Assembly: GCA_016716135.1 (NCBI GenBank)
Contig: JADJWX010000007.1
Location: 310,001-374,000 of the forward strand
Reading direction: 5' to 3'
From: Lewinellaceae bacterium
Lineage (GTDB): Bacteria > Bacteroidota > Bacteroidia > Chitinophagales > Saprospiraceae
DNA length: 64,000 nt
Shown in pieces: positions 63,401 through 64,000 of this stretch. Within the stretch, counting starts at the first letter, position 1. Each line of letters starts with the position of its first letter. Under the pieces are notes generated by a model that did no database searches, had not been told where the DNA came from, and saw only the letters and a list, made by a program, of their open reading frames with translations. The translations under genes were made by a program, and so were the position numbers.

Positions 63401-63408
63401 CAAATGTA
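63401..63408 (-). promoter_or_regulatory. -7 box TACATTTG upstream of the giant kinase
   Basis: An exact TAnnTTTG match on the minus strand, about 90 bases before the ATG at 63311. The rest of 63312-63534 shows no gene. Confidence 0.5.
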
Positions 63409-63534
63409 TAAGAACAAAGTTTACGCCAATACAAGGAACTAAGGTAAAAAAATCGTGCCAGCTGCCTGACTATTTTCATTGTAGCTGTTTTTCCCGGCAG
63501 CAATTTCCATTGCCAAACCGGGGCCAAAGATAAA

Positions 63535-63964
63535 CACTGTAAATCGCTCTGCCGCCTTTTTCCCACCCCGCCATCGCGGCGGGGTGAGATCGGGAGGAAA
63601 GTCCGGACAACACAGAGCACCGTACCACCTAACGGGTGGGTCCTGGCACGAAGGTGCCAGGAACAGAGAGTGTCGCAGAAAATTACCGCCCCGTATGGGG
63701 CAAGGGTGAAAACGTGCGGTAAGAGCGCACGGCGTCCTGGCGTAAGTCGGGAAGCGGATAAACCTTACGGGTTGAAATGCCACGTACACCTTGTTTCCAC
63801 GCCCCGGCGTGGTGGTGTGTTGCTCGCACATCGGCCTCCGGGCCGGCAAGGGGGGTAGGCAGCGCAGAATTTCGCTGTGAAGCGGAATCCAGATAAATGG
63901 CAGAGGCGTGTAGCTTCCTTCGGGAAACGGCGCGTGACAGAATCCGGCTTACAGATTTACAGTG
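63535..63964 (+). ncRNA. rnpB: RNase P RNA, bacterial type A-like
   Basis: Catalytic RNA that trims tRNA 5' ends. Conserved blocks in order: GAGGAAAGTCCGGAC (63594 on), ACAGAGAGTG, AAGGGTGAAA, GGCGTAAGTC, GGGTTGAAATG, CAGATAAATGGC and GACAGAATCCGGCTTAC. The end helix P1 is visible as CACTGTAAATC (63535-63545) pairing perfectly with GATTTACAGTG (63954-63964). Length of about 430 is slightly long because of enlarged peripheral helices. Transcribed divergently from the kinase gene. Confidence 0.95.
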
Positions 63965-63976
63965 CTTTTTTCTCAG

Positions 63977-63998
63977 GGCCGCCAGATTTTTGGCGGCC
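63977..63998 (+). terminator. Hairpin downstream of rnpB
   Basis: GGCCGCCA and TGGCGGCC pair around an A/T-rich loop 13 bases past the end of rnpB. Any T-run would lie beyond the window, so terminator function is inferred. Confidence 0.55.
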
Positions 63999-64000
63999 TC

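Noticed and set aside
63525..63532. Minus-strand -7 box TATCTTTG beside rnpB
   Set aside because: It abuts the 5' end of rnpB and would need a leader of about 200 bases to the kinase, which has a nearer exact box at 63401-63408; not listed as a promoter.

Overview
The window looks like a chromosomal piece of a Bacteroidota bacterium, most likely of the Saprospiria/Saprospiraceae type (inference). The evidence is: type IX secretion (T9SS) C-terminal sorting domains on several secreted proteins; choice-of-anchor L and B, PKD/Ig-like and dockerin-like modules; a split-domain LptD; an OmpA with thrombospondin type 3 repeats; and many promoters carrying the Bacteroidota -7 box TAnnTTTG. Base composition is moderately GC-rich. 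No rRNA operon, phage, complete insertion sequence or CRISPR array was seen.

Layout. 1-7.2 kb (minus strand): a giant secreted anchor-L/PKD protein cut by the window edge, a lipoprotein cytochrome c, a secreted PKD-like protein, a SCO1 copper chaperone and a small membrane-anchored coiled-coil protein. 7.4-9.3 kb: purB and an Uma2-fold protein. 9.3-10.7 kb: a long inverted-repeat element and a T9SS Omp28-like protein. 10.8-15.4 kb: TerC, a DEDDh exonuclease, and a three-gene set of two MbnP-like lipoproteins with a MauG/MbnH-type di-haem peroxidase. 15.5-20.3 kb: secreted trypsin-like protease, pepT, an LEA-like helical protein, a transaldolase-family enzyme. 20.4-26.2 kb: SRP RNA, a large SF1 helicase with a degenerate nuclease tail, an OmpA porin. 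26.2-32.3 kb: flippase-like and phosphodiesterase genes divergent from arsR-arsM, then pyrF-ribD. 32.3-32.8 kb: long homopolymer runs and a tRNA-Arg(UCU) whose anticodon loop is interrupted. 32.9-41 kb: T9SS protein, ung, frameshifted lptD, amidase, mlaD, HdeD-like protein. 41.1-41.95 kb: a nested inverted-repeat island. 42-48.8 kb: DUF5916 outer-membrane protein, PGM1-type ATP-grasp, crtB-crtI. 49-58.4 kb: histidine kinase, anchor-B protein, truB, YjbR, serine hydrolase, a T9SS protein and a gingipain-like C25 peptidase. 58.4-64 kb: uxuA, a giant NtrY-like kinase, RNase P RNA.

How genes work together. Copper/haem redox handling recurs (SCO1, cytochrome c, MbnP pair with di-haem peroxidase). 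Envelope biogenesis is represented by LptD, an amidase and MlaD. Carotenoid synthesis (crtB-crtI) and arsenic methylation (arsR-arsM behind an operator pair) are compact units.

The most unusual thing is between the genes. At least ten intergenic gaps are filled by inverted repeats built from short reiterated words, with different words at different loci. Some words recur at several loci, one copy forms the start of a signal peptide, and one element has been opened by about 0.7 kb of other hairpins. Homopolymer runs of A60, C24 and G20, and an lptD frameshift in a G run, warn that local base accuracy may be imperfect.
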